64,000 nucleotides of DNA from Actinomadura cremea (GCF_014648495.1 NZ_BMRF01000019.1:1-64000), one strand, 5' to 3'; shown: positions 17,995 to 27,280, counted from the stretch's first letter. The notes: generated from the letters alone by a model not told the origin. Translations and numbers: made by a program.

Positions 17995-19428
17995 TCAGCG
18001 TACGGGCCGAGCGGAAGGTCGAGAACCGGCGATCGCCGCCGTGATCGCCGTCAGGACGCCGAAGATGACCGCCAGCGCCACGGCGACACCGTCGCCATCG
18101 TTGAAGCCGAAGACGAACCTGAGCTGAGTGCCCAAGTCCGTGCCCCACAGCAACGGTGCCACGAAGATCGTCGCCACTACGTAAAGCACGCAAAGCGCGC
18201 ACAGTGTCCACGCGCCGGAAATCCTGCGGGCGAGCGTGAAACCCGCTGCGACCAGCAGCAACCCCGCGCCTGTGACGCCTCCGAGCACGTTCACCAGCAC
18301 CAGGCTGGACCAGCGACCGGCCGGCCCGTCGGCGTGGACGACGTTGTAGAGCGCGAACCAGACGAGCATGCCGGCGGTGAGCAGCGCCAGGATGCTGGCG
18401 ATCACCGCCGCCGCGGCGTTTGCCCTGGGCTTTGGGGGCGGCATGTCGGGGTGTGGGGGTGGGCTGGACGGGTGCCAGGCGAACTGGCCGGGGCCCCGGG
18501 GGGTCGGAGCGTAGGGGTTGGGGCTGGGCTCCAACGGCGGGCTTGGGGCGGCCGACAACGGTGGCTCGACGCTCTCGACCGCGGTGGCGCCGGCCGCCAG
18601 GAGTCCATCGGCGCCTCCCGGTGCCGTGCCGAGACCGAGCAGGGCGAGCAGGACGTGCGGTGCGGTCGGCCGTCGCGCGGGCTCCTTGGCCAGGCATGCG
18701 GCGACCAGCCCGGCCAAGGGCTGGGGAAGCGAACTGGTGTCGGGGGCGGTATGCAGGATGCGATGCATCACCGCGGGGACGGTGTCGTCCCCGAATGGGG
18801 AACGACCGGTCGCAGCGAACAGGATGGTGACTCCCCAGGCGAACATGTCGGTCGATGTGCAGGCCTCCTGGCCGCTCACCTGTTCGGGCGCCATGTAGGC
18901 GGGAGTTCCGACGACCTGGCTCGTCATGGTGGAGGTGCCGTCCAGAGCCTTGGCGATGCCGAAGTCGATGACTCGCGGACCGTCCTCGCCCATCAGCACG
19001 TTCGGTGGCTTGAAGTCGCGGTGCACGACTCCGGCCTGGTGGATCGCCGCCAGCGCGGTGGCGGTTCCGATGGCCAGCCGCTGCAAGGCCGCGCCGGTCC
19101 GCGGCCCCTCGTCACGGACGAGTTCGTACAAAGACGGGCCGGGCACGAACTCGCTGACGATATAGGGCTGATCGCCATGGATGTCTGCCTCCAGCACCCG
19201 GGCAGTACAGAACTCGGCGACCCTCTCCGCGAACCCCAACTCACGGACGAACCGCTCGCGTGCCTTCGGATCACATGCGACATGGGTGCGCAGCAGCTTG
19301 ACGGCCACCTCCCCGCCGTCCGGCCCGCGCCCGGCATACACAACGCCCTGGCCGCCCTCCCCGAGACGACCGGTCAGCTCGTACCGTCCCAGACGTTCGG
19401 GATCGTCGGGTCGCAGTGAGGCAGCCAT
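17995..19428 (-). CDS. Membrane serine/threonine protein kinase (PknB type)
   Basis: A 477-residue kinase. The glycine loop GEGGQGVVY is near residue 22, the catalytic lysine in VAVKLL near 44, the catalytic loop VVHRDFKPPNVLM near 138 and DFG in VIDFGIAKA, with APE in YMAPEQ. A proline-rich linker (about 285-335) leads to four hydrophobic segments (about 340-470) in place of the usual PASTA or beta-propeller sensor. The kinase domain is cytoplasmic; the C-terminal part is membrane-embedded with short loops. The ATG at 19428 is clear. No partner phosphatase is adjacent. Confidence 0.92.
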   Translation of the reverse strand: MAASLRPDDPERLGRYELTGRLGEGGQGVVYAGRGPDGGEVAVKLLRTHVACDPKARERFVRELGFAERVAEFCTARVLEADIHGDQPYIVSEFVPGPSLYELVRDEGPRTGAALQRLAIGTATALAAIHQAGVVHRDFKPPNVLMGEDGPRVIDFGIAKALDGTSTMTSQVVGTPAYMAPEQVSGQEACTSTDMFAWGVTILFAATGRSPFGDDTVPAVMHRILHTAPDTSSLPQPLAGLVAACLAKEPARRPTAPHVLLALLGLGTAPGGADGLLAAGATAVESVEPPLSAAPSPPLEPSPNPYAPTPRGPGQFAWHPSSPPPHPDMPPPKPRANAAAAVIASILALLTAGMLVWFALYNVVHADGPAGRWSSLVLVNVLGGVTGAGLLLVAAGFTLARRISGAWTLCALCVLYVVATIFVAPLLWGTDLGTQLRFVFGFNDGDGVAVALAVIFGVLTAITAAIAGSRPSARPVR

Positions 19429-20116
19429 AGTTGTCTATTTGACCATGCCCGAGCCCTCGCCGAGCAGAGATCATCCACACTCGCGGCAGGTCGGCGAGCT
19501 CGCGCACCTCTGCGGCCCGGTTAGCGGCAGCGGCCAAGAAGGCTCGATCGCATGTGGCCCTGACCTGCGCCGGTCTGAGGCCCTCGGCCGATGTACGCGG
19601 CGTGAGCGGTTCCGGTCGCGTGGACGGCGGGCCAACCCGGATGCTCGGGCCGCACCGCGACATCAAGGTCTGCAACCACCGCGTCACCGGCCCGCCGCCC
19701 GGGACCGGCCTCGGTTGCGACGAGGATCCCTTCGCCTCCACCAGGAAGTCGACCTGAACAGCCCCTGACCAAGCGCGGCTGGGACTGGGCCCCGCACGGA
19801 ACAGCGCAGCCAGGGCGGTACAAGGGCAACGGCTCCTGGACGGTGCGGGGTTCTACGTCCAGGTCCGACCCCACCACCAGACTGGGCGGGGGTCCGAACC
19901 CTGGGCGCGTGGTGCGGGCGCGCACCCTCGGCCTCCAGTCGCCACCGGTTCCCGTTTATCTGGGGTGCACACGGCACGGTTGTGCAGGATGGGAGACCAG
20001 CGCGCCGTGACGGCAGACGAGATTGGTGTGGCCGAGGTCGCTGACGCGGTGATAGTCGTCTCCCAGGAAGCGAACCCAAGGCCCCTTCGCGCGCTACCAG
20101 GCGTTTCTTGGAGGGC
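19429..20116. other. Gene-poor stretch between kinase and coiled-coil gene
   Basis: Nearly 690 bases without a supported gene. One short complementary-strand stretch at about 19450-19605 reads VRATCDRAFLAAAANRAAEV, helical and codon-like, but has no start and no recognisable family. The rest has mixed third-position use. This may be transposon flank or decayed sequence. Confidence 0.45.
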
Positions 20117-21436
20117 TTACGTCGTCCTGAGACGGTCGGGGACCTCGTCAGGCCCGTCGTCGTTTCGGTCCTTCTGGTCGCCCGGAGCGGCATGGTCTCC
20201 CGGTCGTATTGACGCTTCGGCGCGAGCGGCGCGCTCGCGTTGCGCCGCGGCGTCGGCGCGGGCGGCCGCCAGGTCGGTTTCGAGGCGGTCGCAGAGGGCC
20301 TGGCGTGCGGCAAGGGCGCTGTGCGTGACGGCCGCCTCCTCAGCGGCCTTTTCGGCGGCGACCTGGAGGGCCTGTTGCCGGAGTTCCAGAGCATCGGCCC
20401 GGGCGGCGGTCTCGCGCCCGTGCCGTATCGCGTCGTCGCGTGCCTGTTCGGCGGCCTCGGCTCTGGTCTGCTGGGCACGGGTCTCGCCCTGCGCGGCCGC
20501 CAGGGCCTCCCGGGCACCCGCCAGTGCCGCGGCACTGCGCGTCAGTTCGGCCTGGAGCATCTGCAACCGGTCGGCCTGGGCGCGGGCGGCGGCCTCGAGG
20601 CGGGCACGTTGTTGTTCGTGGTCGTTGCGGGCGTCGCGCAACTCGGCGGCCTTGGCGTCGCGGGCGGCTTCGGCGACGGCTTGGGCGTCGCGGGCGGAGT
20701 CGAGCGCGGCCCGATGCGCGGCGATCGCTTCGGCGGTGTCGGCGCGGACCTGCTCCAAGGTGGAGCGGTCGCGGGCGGCGTCCTGTTCGGCGGCCCGCTG
20801 TGCGGTGCGGGCCGTTTCGGCGGCGGTGACCGCTTCCTGGCGTGCTCGGTCGGCGGCGAGGGCGCGGGCTTCGGCGTCGGCCTCGGCTTGCGCGGCTGCC
20901 GTCGCCTCGGCCTCGGCTCGCCGCACCCGGGCCAGGGCCCCGTCCTGGGCCTTGGTGAGGAAGTCTTTAAGGTCGGTCAGTTGGTCCTGCAGAGCGGTGA
21001 TGGACGCCGGTACCTGCTGGGCGAGTGCTTCGGCCTGGCGGAGCGGTTCGTCGACCGCGGCGGCGTCGGCGGCGCGGCGGTCCCGGCTGGCCTGATCGGC
21101 GTGCGCCTTGCCGCAGTACTTGGGGGGCCTGCCGCGGCCATGCGCCGGGAGCGGCTCGGTGCAGCCGGCGAGTGCGCACTCTCCCGTCGACGCTACGGCG
21201 GCGGCCCCTCCGGTGGACTCCACGGACGGCTCGGCGTCGGGGGCGGTCGCTGTGACGGCCGCCGACGAAGCTCTCGTCCGGGCCAGCGACTCGGCCGCAC
21301 CGCTCCCCAGTTCTCCTCCCTGCGAGGTCGGCCCGGTCGCCGCCGAGGTATCCGGCCCTGCGGATGGCTCCGTGGTCGGCCCACGGTTCACGGACCCGTC
21401 GACGGCATCGTTCTCACTGCTGGTCTGCCTGCTCAT
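20117..21436 (-). CDS. Coiled-coil accessory protein, TnpT-like
   Basis: A 439-residue protein. The N-terminal 85 residues are low complexity. A compact motif C87-x4-C92-x15-C108-x3-H112 with GRGRPPKYCGK could bind zinc. Residues about 115-415 are Ala/Arg/Glu/Gln-rich heptads predicting one long coiled coil, as in KfrA-type proteins. It is divergent from a tyrosine recombinase across a 100-bp region with inverted repeats, and a Tn3 transposase half lies downstream of that recombinase: the layout of tnpT/tnpS in Tn4651-type transposons. There TnpT assists site-specific resolution. Assignment rests on layout and architecture, not on residue identity. Start taken at the ATG at 21436. Confidence 0.65.
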   Translation of the reverse strand: MSRQTSSENDAVDGSVNRGPTTEPSAGPDTSAATGPTSQGGELGSGAAESLARTRASSAAVTATAPDAEPSVESTGGAAAVASTGECALAGCTEPLPAHGRGRPPKYCGKAHADQASRDRRAADAAAVDEPLRQAEALAQQVPASITALQDQLTDLKDFLTKAQDGALARVRRAEAEATAAAQAEADAEARALAADRARQEAVTAAETARTAQRAAEQDAARDRSTLEQVRADTAEAIAAHRAALDSARDAQAVAEAARDAKAAELRDARNDHEQQRARLEAAARAQADRLQMLQAELTRSAAALAGAREALAAAQGETRAQQTRAEAAEQARDDAIRHGRETAARADALELRQQALQVAAEKAAEEAAVTHSALAARQALCDRLETDLAAARADAAAQRERAARAEASIRPGDHAAPGDQKDRNDDGPDEVPDRLRTT

Positions 21437-21528
21437 CCACCTCACCCTAGCCAACTTTCGCTTCTCGCCGCGCTTAAATGATTAACACGACACGCTTAAT
21501 GCGCAATACGAGATCAGTTGAGGCTCCG

Positions 21529-21546
21529 GGATAATGACGGTTATCC
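21529..21546. other. Candidate recombinase core site, GGATAA-N6-TTATCC
   Basis: A perfect inverted repeat with a 6-base centre, the geometry of a tyrosine-recombinase crossover core, lies between the divergent coiled-coil and recombinase genes. Two direct copies of CGCTTAA (21471-21477 and 21493-21499) sit on its left and could be accessory sites. It overlaps a possible upstream start (21534), supporting use of the ATG at 21555. An operator role is the alternative. Confidence 0.45.
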
Positions 21547-21554
21547 TGGTGTGC

Positions 21555-22805
21555 ATGATCACGAGCGACGGGTCACTCACGACCGACCTCCCGGGCGACG
21601 CCGGGGCGGCCCCTGACGAGGGGGGCGCAAGGGCGGCTTCGGAGACCGTGCTGGAAGGCAGGACGCTGGTTCCCGCAGGGGCGCCTTCGCCGCCCGCAGA
21701 GTCGTCGGCACCGGAGCTCTCGCCGGAACCGATCGGTCAGGCCGTCGCACTCCTGCCCGCACTGCCGCCCGACGAGCCCGGCGATCGCTACGGTCTGCGC
21801 GGGTTGACCGTCGCGTGGCTGCGGAGCCAGAGCAGCGACGCGACCCGCCGCGCCTACTACCGCGACCTCGCGGTCTGGCTGGACTACTGCGGCCGTACCG
21901 GGCTGGATCCGTGCGCCGCACGCCGCGCCGACATCGACGACTGGTCGGCGTCCATGACCGTCAACGTCCGGGGCCGGTCGCAACCGCCGAGCGCCGCGAC
22001 CCGGGCGCGCCGGCTGGCGGCCGTCTCGTCCTGGTACACCTACCTGCAGTCCAATGACATCACCGAGCGCAACCCCACGATGCTGGTCAAGCGGCCGACC
22101 AGTGCGCAGATCGCCGCATCGGCGCGTAAAGCCCCGACCCTCGGCGTCGCCGAGACCGCTCTGCTCCTCGACACCACCGAGCGCCGCGCCACCGACCAGG
22201 GCACCGAGGCGGCATGGCGCGACGCGGCCGTCACCGCGCTGCTGTTCTACACGGCGCTACGGGTATCGGCGTTCACCAGCGCGGACTTGACCGATCTCGA
22301 TACCGAGGCCGGGTACCGGGTGCTGTGGCACAGCGCCAAGGGCAAGGGCCCCAACGGCCGCGACTATGTTCGTTTGGACGGCGAACTGTGCCGGGTCCTT
22401 GACGCCTACCTTTCCGTCCGCGCCGACCGGCACGGCGGCTCGTGCCCGCCCGGACCGCTGCTGGTCACCATCCCGCACCCCTTCGACCGGTCCAAGCCCG
22501 GGGACAAGCGGCTGACCCAGCGCGACGTCACCAACATCCTGCGCAGGCAGGCGCGACTCGCCGGGTTGCCGGCCGCGTCCAAGCTCAGCCCGCACAGCGG
22601 CCGCCGAACCGTCATCACCACACTGCTCGGCAACGACGTCCCGCTCGCCAAGGTGCAGGACCTGGCCGGCCACGCTGACCCCCGCACCACCCGTGGATAC
22701 GACGACACCAACCACAAGCTCGCCTCCTCCCCCGTCACTGACCTCACCCGCATCCTCGCCCGCCACCGCTCCCCCACTACCGCAGAAGGCGGCGCGAATC
22801 AGTAG
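21555..22805 (+). CDS. Tyrosine recombinase, TnpS-like resolution enzyme
   Basis: A 416-residue site-specific recombinase with a complete catalytic set, numbered from the ATG at 21555: R236 (ALRVSAF), K262 or K264 (AKGKG), H347 and R350 (PHSGRRT), H373 (AGHADPRTTR) and the nucleophile Y382 (RGYDD). An N-terminal SAM-like arm domain spans about 80-180; the first 75 residues are disordered and Pro/Ala-rich. It is divergent from the coiled-coil protein and 1 kb upstream of a Tn3 transposase half, fitting cointegrate resolution in a Tn4651-type element. A phage or plasmid integrase is the alternative. Confidence 0.85.
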   Translation: MITSDGSLTTDLPGDAGAAPDEGGARAASETVLEGRTLVPAGAPSPPAESSAPELSPEPIGQAVALLPALPPDEPGDRYGLRGLTVAWLRSQSSDATRRAYYRDLAVWLDYCGRTGLDPCAARRADIDDWSASMTVNVRGRSQPPSAATRARRLAAVSSWYTYLQSNDITERNPTMLVKRPTSAQIAASARKAPTLGVAETALLLDTTERRATDQGTEAAWRDAAVTALLFYTALRVSAFTSADLTDLDTEAGYRVLWHSAKGKGPNGRDYVRLDGELCRVLDAYLSVRADRHGGSCPPGPLLVTIPHPFDRSKPGDKRLTQRDVTNILRRQARLAGLPAASKLSPHSGRRTVITTLLGNDVPLAKVQDLAGHADPRTTRGYDDTNHKLASSPVTDLTRILARHRSPTTAEGGANQ

Positions 22806-23028
22806 GTCTCAGCTACAGCTGGGCAAGAGGGTCCAGCGGAACACGCGATCGATCCTGTGGCAGCGTGCTTTCGGCACCGGACGACAATCTCCGCTCCCAG
22901 CGCAGATCGCGTTCAGGCTGTCCCGCGCGACGGAGCACATCTCGGGCCCGCGCCACCAGCCGCAAAGTAACACTGCGTAACCGTCGCCGCTTGTGCGGCC
23001 GCGGGGTTGGTTATCTCAGGGAAGAGGT

Positions 23029-23400
23029 CAGGGCCCGACCAGGGCGGTGATCAGCTTGCGCGCTGCTGCCTTGGTCAATCGCCGCAGTGCCTGACCGGCC
23101 TTCTCGTCGTTCCGCGCGGCGCGATCTCGGTCCCTTGGACCCCGATGTCGAACGCGGTATCGAATCGCTCGCGCCCAACCTTGCCGACCAGGGGGTGAGG
23201 TACTTCAGCTGCTTGTCGGTCGCCGACTCTGGCGCAGCTTTGGTTGGACGTTCGCGTCCTGCCGTAGCGTCGGCACCGCTCACTTTGCGATCTTTGGGCG
23301 CGGCCTGGCGGTCGACGATCTTCACCGACTCGACCCAGCCCGTGCCGGAGCGCACCACGCTGAATCCGGCCGGTTCGGCGTGCTCGGTGACCCAGTTCAG
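23029..23400 (-). pseudogene. Decayed actinomycete gene of unknown function
   Basis: Three frames in turn carry one continuous protein: SVVRSGTGWVESVKIVDRQA and TDKQLKYLTP; then LVGKVGRERFDTAFDIGVQ and GTEIAPRG; then NDEKAGQALRRLTKAAARKL ending ITALVGP and TGA at about 23036. At least two frameshifts (near 23200 and 23125) break it. I do not know the function. The Lys/Arg-rich helical end suggests nucleic-acid binding. Confidence 0.6.
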
Positions 23401-23438
23401 GCCCGCCCCACGGCTTGAGCAGCCTTACCGAGTGGATG

Positions 23439-23687
23439 TCAGGCATCCCTGCGCCGTATGTGCAGATAACCCTCGCGGGGAAAGGAGGGGGGCACCGCGG
23501 GCAAGACTGTGTCGAGGCCGTACCGGCTCTTGTGCACCACGCGGCACGAGGCCGGGTTGTCCACCTGGTGCAGGAGTTCCAGACGCTCCAGCGCGTCGGC
23601 CCCCAGGACGTCGAACGCCCAGTCGGTGACAGCCTCCAAAGCGCGCGGCGCCACACTACGCCCGCGGGCATCGGCCCCGGGGATCAA
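23439..23687 (-). pseudogene. GNAT acetyltransferase C-terminal remnant (RimJ/RimL type)
   Basis: The frame reads GRSVAPRALEAVTDWAFDVL, then LERLELLHQVDNPASCRVVH and SRYGLDTVLP, covering the acetyl-CoA-binding helix (RGxA) and the N-P-A-S block of RimJ/RimL acetyltransferases. The N-terminal half is absent; homology stops close to the start of the transposase region, consistent with disruption by the transposon. Confidence 0.75.
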
Positions 23688-23803
23688 TCGAACCGTGGTT
23701 GGAGCTGAGATTGATCATGGTCGTCTAGCACAGCTTCGGGATGCGGGTCAGGTTTCTCTGGAAGCCCGGTGGGCCCGGATGGTGGGTGGCTACCGTCCGC
23801 CGG

Positions 23804-25223
23804 GTGCCGGTGGAATTTCTGACTGATGAGCAAGCGGCGGCGTACGGACGATCTGTGGAGGAGCCGACGCGGCCGGAGTTGGAGCGGTTCTTCTTCCTGG
23901 ACGACGTGGACCGAAACCTGATCGCGTTGCGCCGGACGATGGCGCATCAGCTGGGGTTCGCGGTGCAGATGTGCACGGTCCGGTACGTCGGGCGGTTCCT
24001 GGTGGACGATCCGCTGGACGTGCCGTGGCCGGTCGTCGAGCATCTGGCTGCGCAGTTGGGAATCGAGGACGCGTCGGTGGTGAAACGGTACACCGAGCGG
24101 GCGAAGACGGCGTACGAGCACGCGTGGGAGATCCGGGACGCCTATGGCTACCACCCGTTCGAGGACGCGGAGTGGGGCCGGAAGTTCCGCGCGTTCCTGC
24201 ACGGACGGGCGTGGACGGGCGCCGAGGGGCCGGTGGGCCTGTTCAACCAGGCGGTGGGCCGGCTGCGGCGCCACCGGGTGCTGTTGCCGGGCGTGAGCGT
24301 GCTGGCCAGGCAGGTCGCATCTGTGCGGCAGGTGGCGGAGAAGCGGCTGTATGCGACGGTGGCGGGCGCCGCGCGGCGGGCGGACGCGTCGTTGTCGGCG
24401 GACCTGGTGGCGCTGCTCGGGGTGCCGGAGGGGCGGCGGATCTCGGAGTTGGAGCGGCTGCGCCGGCCGCCGACGCGGACGACGGGCGCGAGCCTGGCGA
24501 AGGCGTTGGAGCGGGTGGATGAGATCTCGGCGTTCCGTTTGGGCAGGGTGAAGCTGGACAAGGTGCCGCCGAACCGGTTGGCGACGCTGGCACGGGTCGG
24601 CCTGGGGTCGAAGGCGCCGATCCTGGAGCGCACCCCGGAGCCGAAGCGCACGGCGCTACTGACGTCGGTAGTGCGGCACCTGGAGGCGTCCGCGATCGAC
24701 GACGCGCTGGATCTGTTCTCGGTGCTGATGCAGGTGAAGCTGATCAGCGCCGCGCGGCGGGCGACGGACCGGGACTGGCTCGCGGCCCGGCCTCGCATGG
24801 CGAAGGCGTCGCGGATGCTCGACGGGGTGTTCCGGCTGTGGAGCGAGCAGTTGGACCTGATCATCGAGAGCGGCACCGACCTCGACGCGAGTGCGATGTG
24901 GCGGGCGCTGGAGACGGAGATCGGGCCGCGCGAGGAGGTGATGGCCGCCTCGGCGCTGCTGGGAGAGCTGATCGGGCCCGCGGACGAGGAGGCCGAGGCG
25001 GAGATGCGGCGCCTGCTGGCCACCCGCTACAACACCGTTCGCCCCTTCCTGTCGCTGCTCGGGGAGTCGCCCGCGCTGGGGGGCGGCCTCCGGCGGCAAG
25101 CGGATTCTGGAGGCGGTGAAGCGCCTCCCAGTACTGGCCCGGCGGAAGGTGAAGGCCAAGCCGCTGCTGCCGCGTGAGATCGACGCCAAGCTGGTGCCGG
25201 CGGCCTGGAAGAAGGCGGTGTGA
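23804..25223 (+). pseudogene. tnpA: Tn3-family transposase, N-terminal half with frameshift
   Basis: From the GTG at 23804 the frame reads VPVEFLTDEQAAAYGR and continues through the DUF4158 DNA-binding domain (GRFLVDDPLDVPWPVVEHLA) and linker for about 425 residues. At a run of six Gs near 25078 homology shifts one frame and continues SGGKRILEAVKRLPVLARRK and REIDAKLVPAAWKKAV, ending at TGA 25221-25223. Intact Tn3 TnpA is about 1000 residues with a C-terminal DDE domain, entirely missing here. It is in the same orientation as the tyrosine recombinase upstream and was probably part of that element. Confidence 0.85.
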
Positions 25224-25265
25224 CGGGCAGGACCTGCCGGCGGCGCACGGCGCGCGGCCCCCGAC

Positions 25266-25856
25266 TTAGGGTGACCGCGGGGCGCCGTGTCGCAGGCCGT
25301 CGAAGAGGAGGGCGGTGATCTGCCGGGCCTCGACCAACCAGCCCTCCGTGGCGCGCATTCCGCAGATGCCGCCCAGGGCGCGCAACAGGGTGGAGCCTGT
25401 GACGTCGTCGCGGACGGTGCCGGCCGCGCTGCCGGCTTCGAGCAGCAGGGAGAGGGCGTTGGCCATACGGGTGCGTGCGTCGTCGAAGACGTGTGAGTCC
25501 GTCGCCATGATGCTCTCCAGCACAATGGACATCCCCTTGCCCACCGCCGCGTGGTCCACGAGCAGCAGCAGGAAGCGCCGCAGCGCCTCCTCCGGGGCGT
25601 GTTGGTCCAGCAGGACGCCGGGCGTGTCGCACAGGTCGTCGACCTCTTTGCGGTAGACCTCCTCGATCAGCGCTTCGCGGGTTTCGAAGTGGCGGTAGAG
25701 CGTTCCGACGGCGACGCCGGCGCTGCGGGCGATGTCCTCGACGTGCGCGGCGGTGTCGCCGCCGAGGAACGCCTGGCGGGCCGCGGACAGCAGTGCCTCG
25801 CGGTTGCGTCGCGCGTCGGCGCGCAGCGGGCGTGATGCCGGCAAGAGAACCTCCAT
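25266..25856 (-). CDS. TetR-family regulator
   Basis: A 196-residue regulator: helix-turn-helix at about residues 18-62 (LLSAARQAFLGGDTAAHVED, ending in GTLYRHFETRE) and a C-terminal domain of the SbtR/AcrR-like type. It is divergent from the SDR gene with a 67-bp gap containing repeated CCGTTT elements, so probably represses the SDR-VOC operon. Together the three genes form a small island between transposase halves. Confidence 0.88.
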   Translation of the reverse strand: MEVLLPASRPLRADARRNREALLSAARQAFLGGDTAAHVEDIARSAGVAVGTLYRHFETREALIEEVYRKEVDDLCDTPGVLLDQHAPEEALRRFLLLLVDHAAVGKGMSIVLESIMATDSHVFDDARTRMANALSLLLEAGSAAGTVRDDVTGSTLLRALGGICGMRATEGWLVEARQITALLFDGLRHGAPRSP

Positions 25857-25923
25857 AAGGTGAGTCCGGTTCCGTTTACGTGTACCGTTTCCGGAGTCAG
25901 GTTCATCTTACGGAGGAGACCCC

Positions 25924-26697
25924 ATGCCCATCACGGATTACAGCCTCGACGGCCTTCGGGTACTGGTCACCGGCGGCAGCCGGGGCCTGGGCGCGGCGAC
26001 CGTGCGCCGCTTCGTCGCCGCGGGCGCGACCGTGCTGACGGCCTCCCGCAGCCGGACCGAGGAGGACAGCGGTGCCACATTCCTCGCGGCGGACCTCTCC
26101 ACGCAGCAGGGCGTGGCCGAACTCGGCCGCCGCGTCGTCGAGCAGGTGGGCGGCGTGGACGTGCTCGTGAACAACGCGGGCGCGGCGAGCGACCCGGCGC
26201 CGACCCTGAGCCGGTCGGACGAATCCTGGCAGGCGGACCTGGAGATGAACCTCCTCAGCGCCGTGCGCCTGGACCGGGCCCTGGTGCCGGGAATGGTTGA
26301 GCGGGGCTCCGGCGTCGTCGTGCACGTCTCCTCGATCGCCAGCCAACTGCCTCAGCGCACCGAGGCGTCCTACGCCGCCGCCAAGGCCGCGCTCAACACC
26401 TACAGCCGCGAACTGGCCACCGAGGTCGGCGAGCACGGCGTGCGTGTGGTCTGTGTCCTTCCCGGCTTCATCGTCACCGACGGCGCCACCGCCCACCTGA
26501 AGCGCATGGCCGAGAAGCAAGGCATCACCACCGAAGAGGTCACCCAGCAGATCGTGGACCACCTGAACGTTCCCATGGGCCGCCCCGGCGACCCCGAGGA
26601 CGTAGCCGAGATGATCGCCTTCCTCGCTTCCAGCCGCGCGAAATGGCTCACCGGAGCACAGTTCCGCGTCGATGGCGGCATCATCCCGACCGTCTGA
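25924..26697 (+). CDS. Short-chain dehydrogenase/reductase (SDR)
   Basis: A 257-residue classical SDR. Cofactor motif TGGSRGLGAA is at about residues 17-26; NNAG near 86, catalytic Ser in VSSIAS near 139, Y-x-x-x-K in YAAAKAA near 152, and the C-terminal RVDGG all match. The family reduces or oxidises carbonyl/alcohol groups with NAD(P)H. GGAGGAG precedes the ATG. It shares a transcript with the VOC gene 28 bp downstream and is controlled by the divergent TetR. The substrate is unknown; detoxification of a carbonyl compound is plausible. Confidence 0.92.
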   Translation: MPITDYSLDGLRVLVTGGSRGLGAATVRRFVAAGATVLTASRSRTEEDSGATFLAADLSTQQGVAELGRRVVEQVGGVDVLVNNAGAASDPAPTLSRSDESWQADLEMNLLSAVRLDRALVPGMVERGSGVVVHVSSIASQLPQRTEASYAAAKAALNTYSRELATEVGEHGVRVVCVLPGFIVTDGATAHLKRMAEKQGITTEEVTQQIVDHLNVPMGRPGDPEDVAEMIAFLASSRAKWLTGAQFRVDGGIIPTV

Positions 26698-26725
26698 GCA
26701 ACCACCGACAGCGCAAGGACACCCC

Positions 26726-27094
26726 ATGCCCATCACCCTGACCTCCGTGATCATCGACGCCGCCGACATCGAGAAGGAGAGCTCCTTCTGGCACCGGCTG
26801 CTCGGGGGCTCCCTCACCCCCACGCCGACCCACCACTTCGTTCAGGCTCCCGGTCTCCCGGTGATCGTCGTTCAGTCCGCTCCCGGACACACCGCCCCGA
26901 ACTGGCCGGACGGCACCTCCCAGCAGATGCACCTCGACTTCGGCGTCGACGACCTCGCAACCGCCGACTGCACGGCCACCGACGCCGGCGCCACCCGACT
27001 GCGGCCCACCGACGAGGTCACCCCGGAAACCCGGACCGGTGGCCGGGTCTACGCCAGCCCGGCCGGACACCCCTTCTGCCTGCGCTCGACCTGA
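26726..27094 (+). CDS. VOC-family (glyoxalase/dioxygenase-like) protein
   Basis: A 122-residue protein with two beta-alpha-beta-beta-beta modules: LTSVIIDAADIEKESSFWHR at the start and QQMHLDFGVDDLATADC in the middle, ending GRVYASPAGHPFCL. The positions of H and E ligands fit a small single-domain VOC protein. It follows the SDR gene by 28 bp, so co-transcription is likely; possibly a bleomycin-resistance- or glyoxalase-like detoxification protein. Confidence 0.85.
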   Translation: MPITLTSVIIDAADIEKESSFWHRLLGGSLTPTPTHHFVQAPGLPVIVVQSAPGHTAPNWPDGTSQQMHLDFGVDDLATADCTATDAGATRLRPTDEVTPETRTGGRVYASPAGHPFCLRST

Positions 27095-27117
27095 GCCGGT
27101 CGCCGTCCACCGAGCCG

Positions 27118-27150
27118 CGCCTGTCGTCAAACGATGTTTGACGACAGGCG
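27118..27150. repeat. Perfect 15-bp inverted repeat, candidate resolvase res subsite
   Basis: CGCCTGTCGTCAAAC (27118-27132) and GTTTGACGACAGGCG (27136-27150) are perfect inverted arms around GAT. The right arm's 12-mer GTTTGACGACAG recurs at 27234-27245, just before the resolvase gene. A dimer site plus a distant extra half-site upstream of tnpR is the layout of a Tn3-type res region. It could also terminate the SDR-VOC transcript. Confidence 0.6.
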
Positions 27151-27233
27151 TGCGACGCGTCCATTGAACCCGCCCAATCCGAGGGTTCGCGGCGGCTCGA
27201 ATCCATTCAGATCCGATGATGATTGCTGACAGG

Positions 27234-27245
27234 GTTTGACGACAG
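27234..27245 (+). repeat. Second copy of resolvase half-site GTTTGACGACAG
   Basis: An exact copy of the 12-mer found in the inverted repeat 98 bp upstream, located 36 bp before the resolvase start. Likely a second resolvase or operator half-site. Confidence 0.5.
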
Positions 27246-27280
27246 ATAGGGTCCGATCCTCCGCACGGAAGGTGCCCTCG

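Noticed and set aside
19429-20116. Possible tRNA or small RNA in the long gap
   Set aside because: No cloverleaf-like stems with a T-loop GTTCGAATC motif were found on either strand.
20240-21481. A 413-codon + frame opposite the coiled-coil gene
   Set aside because: Gly/Leu/Arg-rich antisense product of an Ala/Arg heptad gene; no start context and no motif.
27118-27150. Inverted repeat read simply as a terminator for the SDR-VOC operon
   Set aside because: Not excluded, but an exact extra copy of its arm before the resolvase gene fits a res/operator site better.
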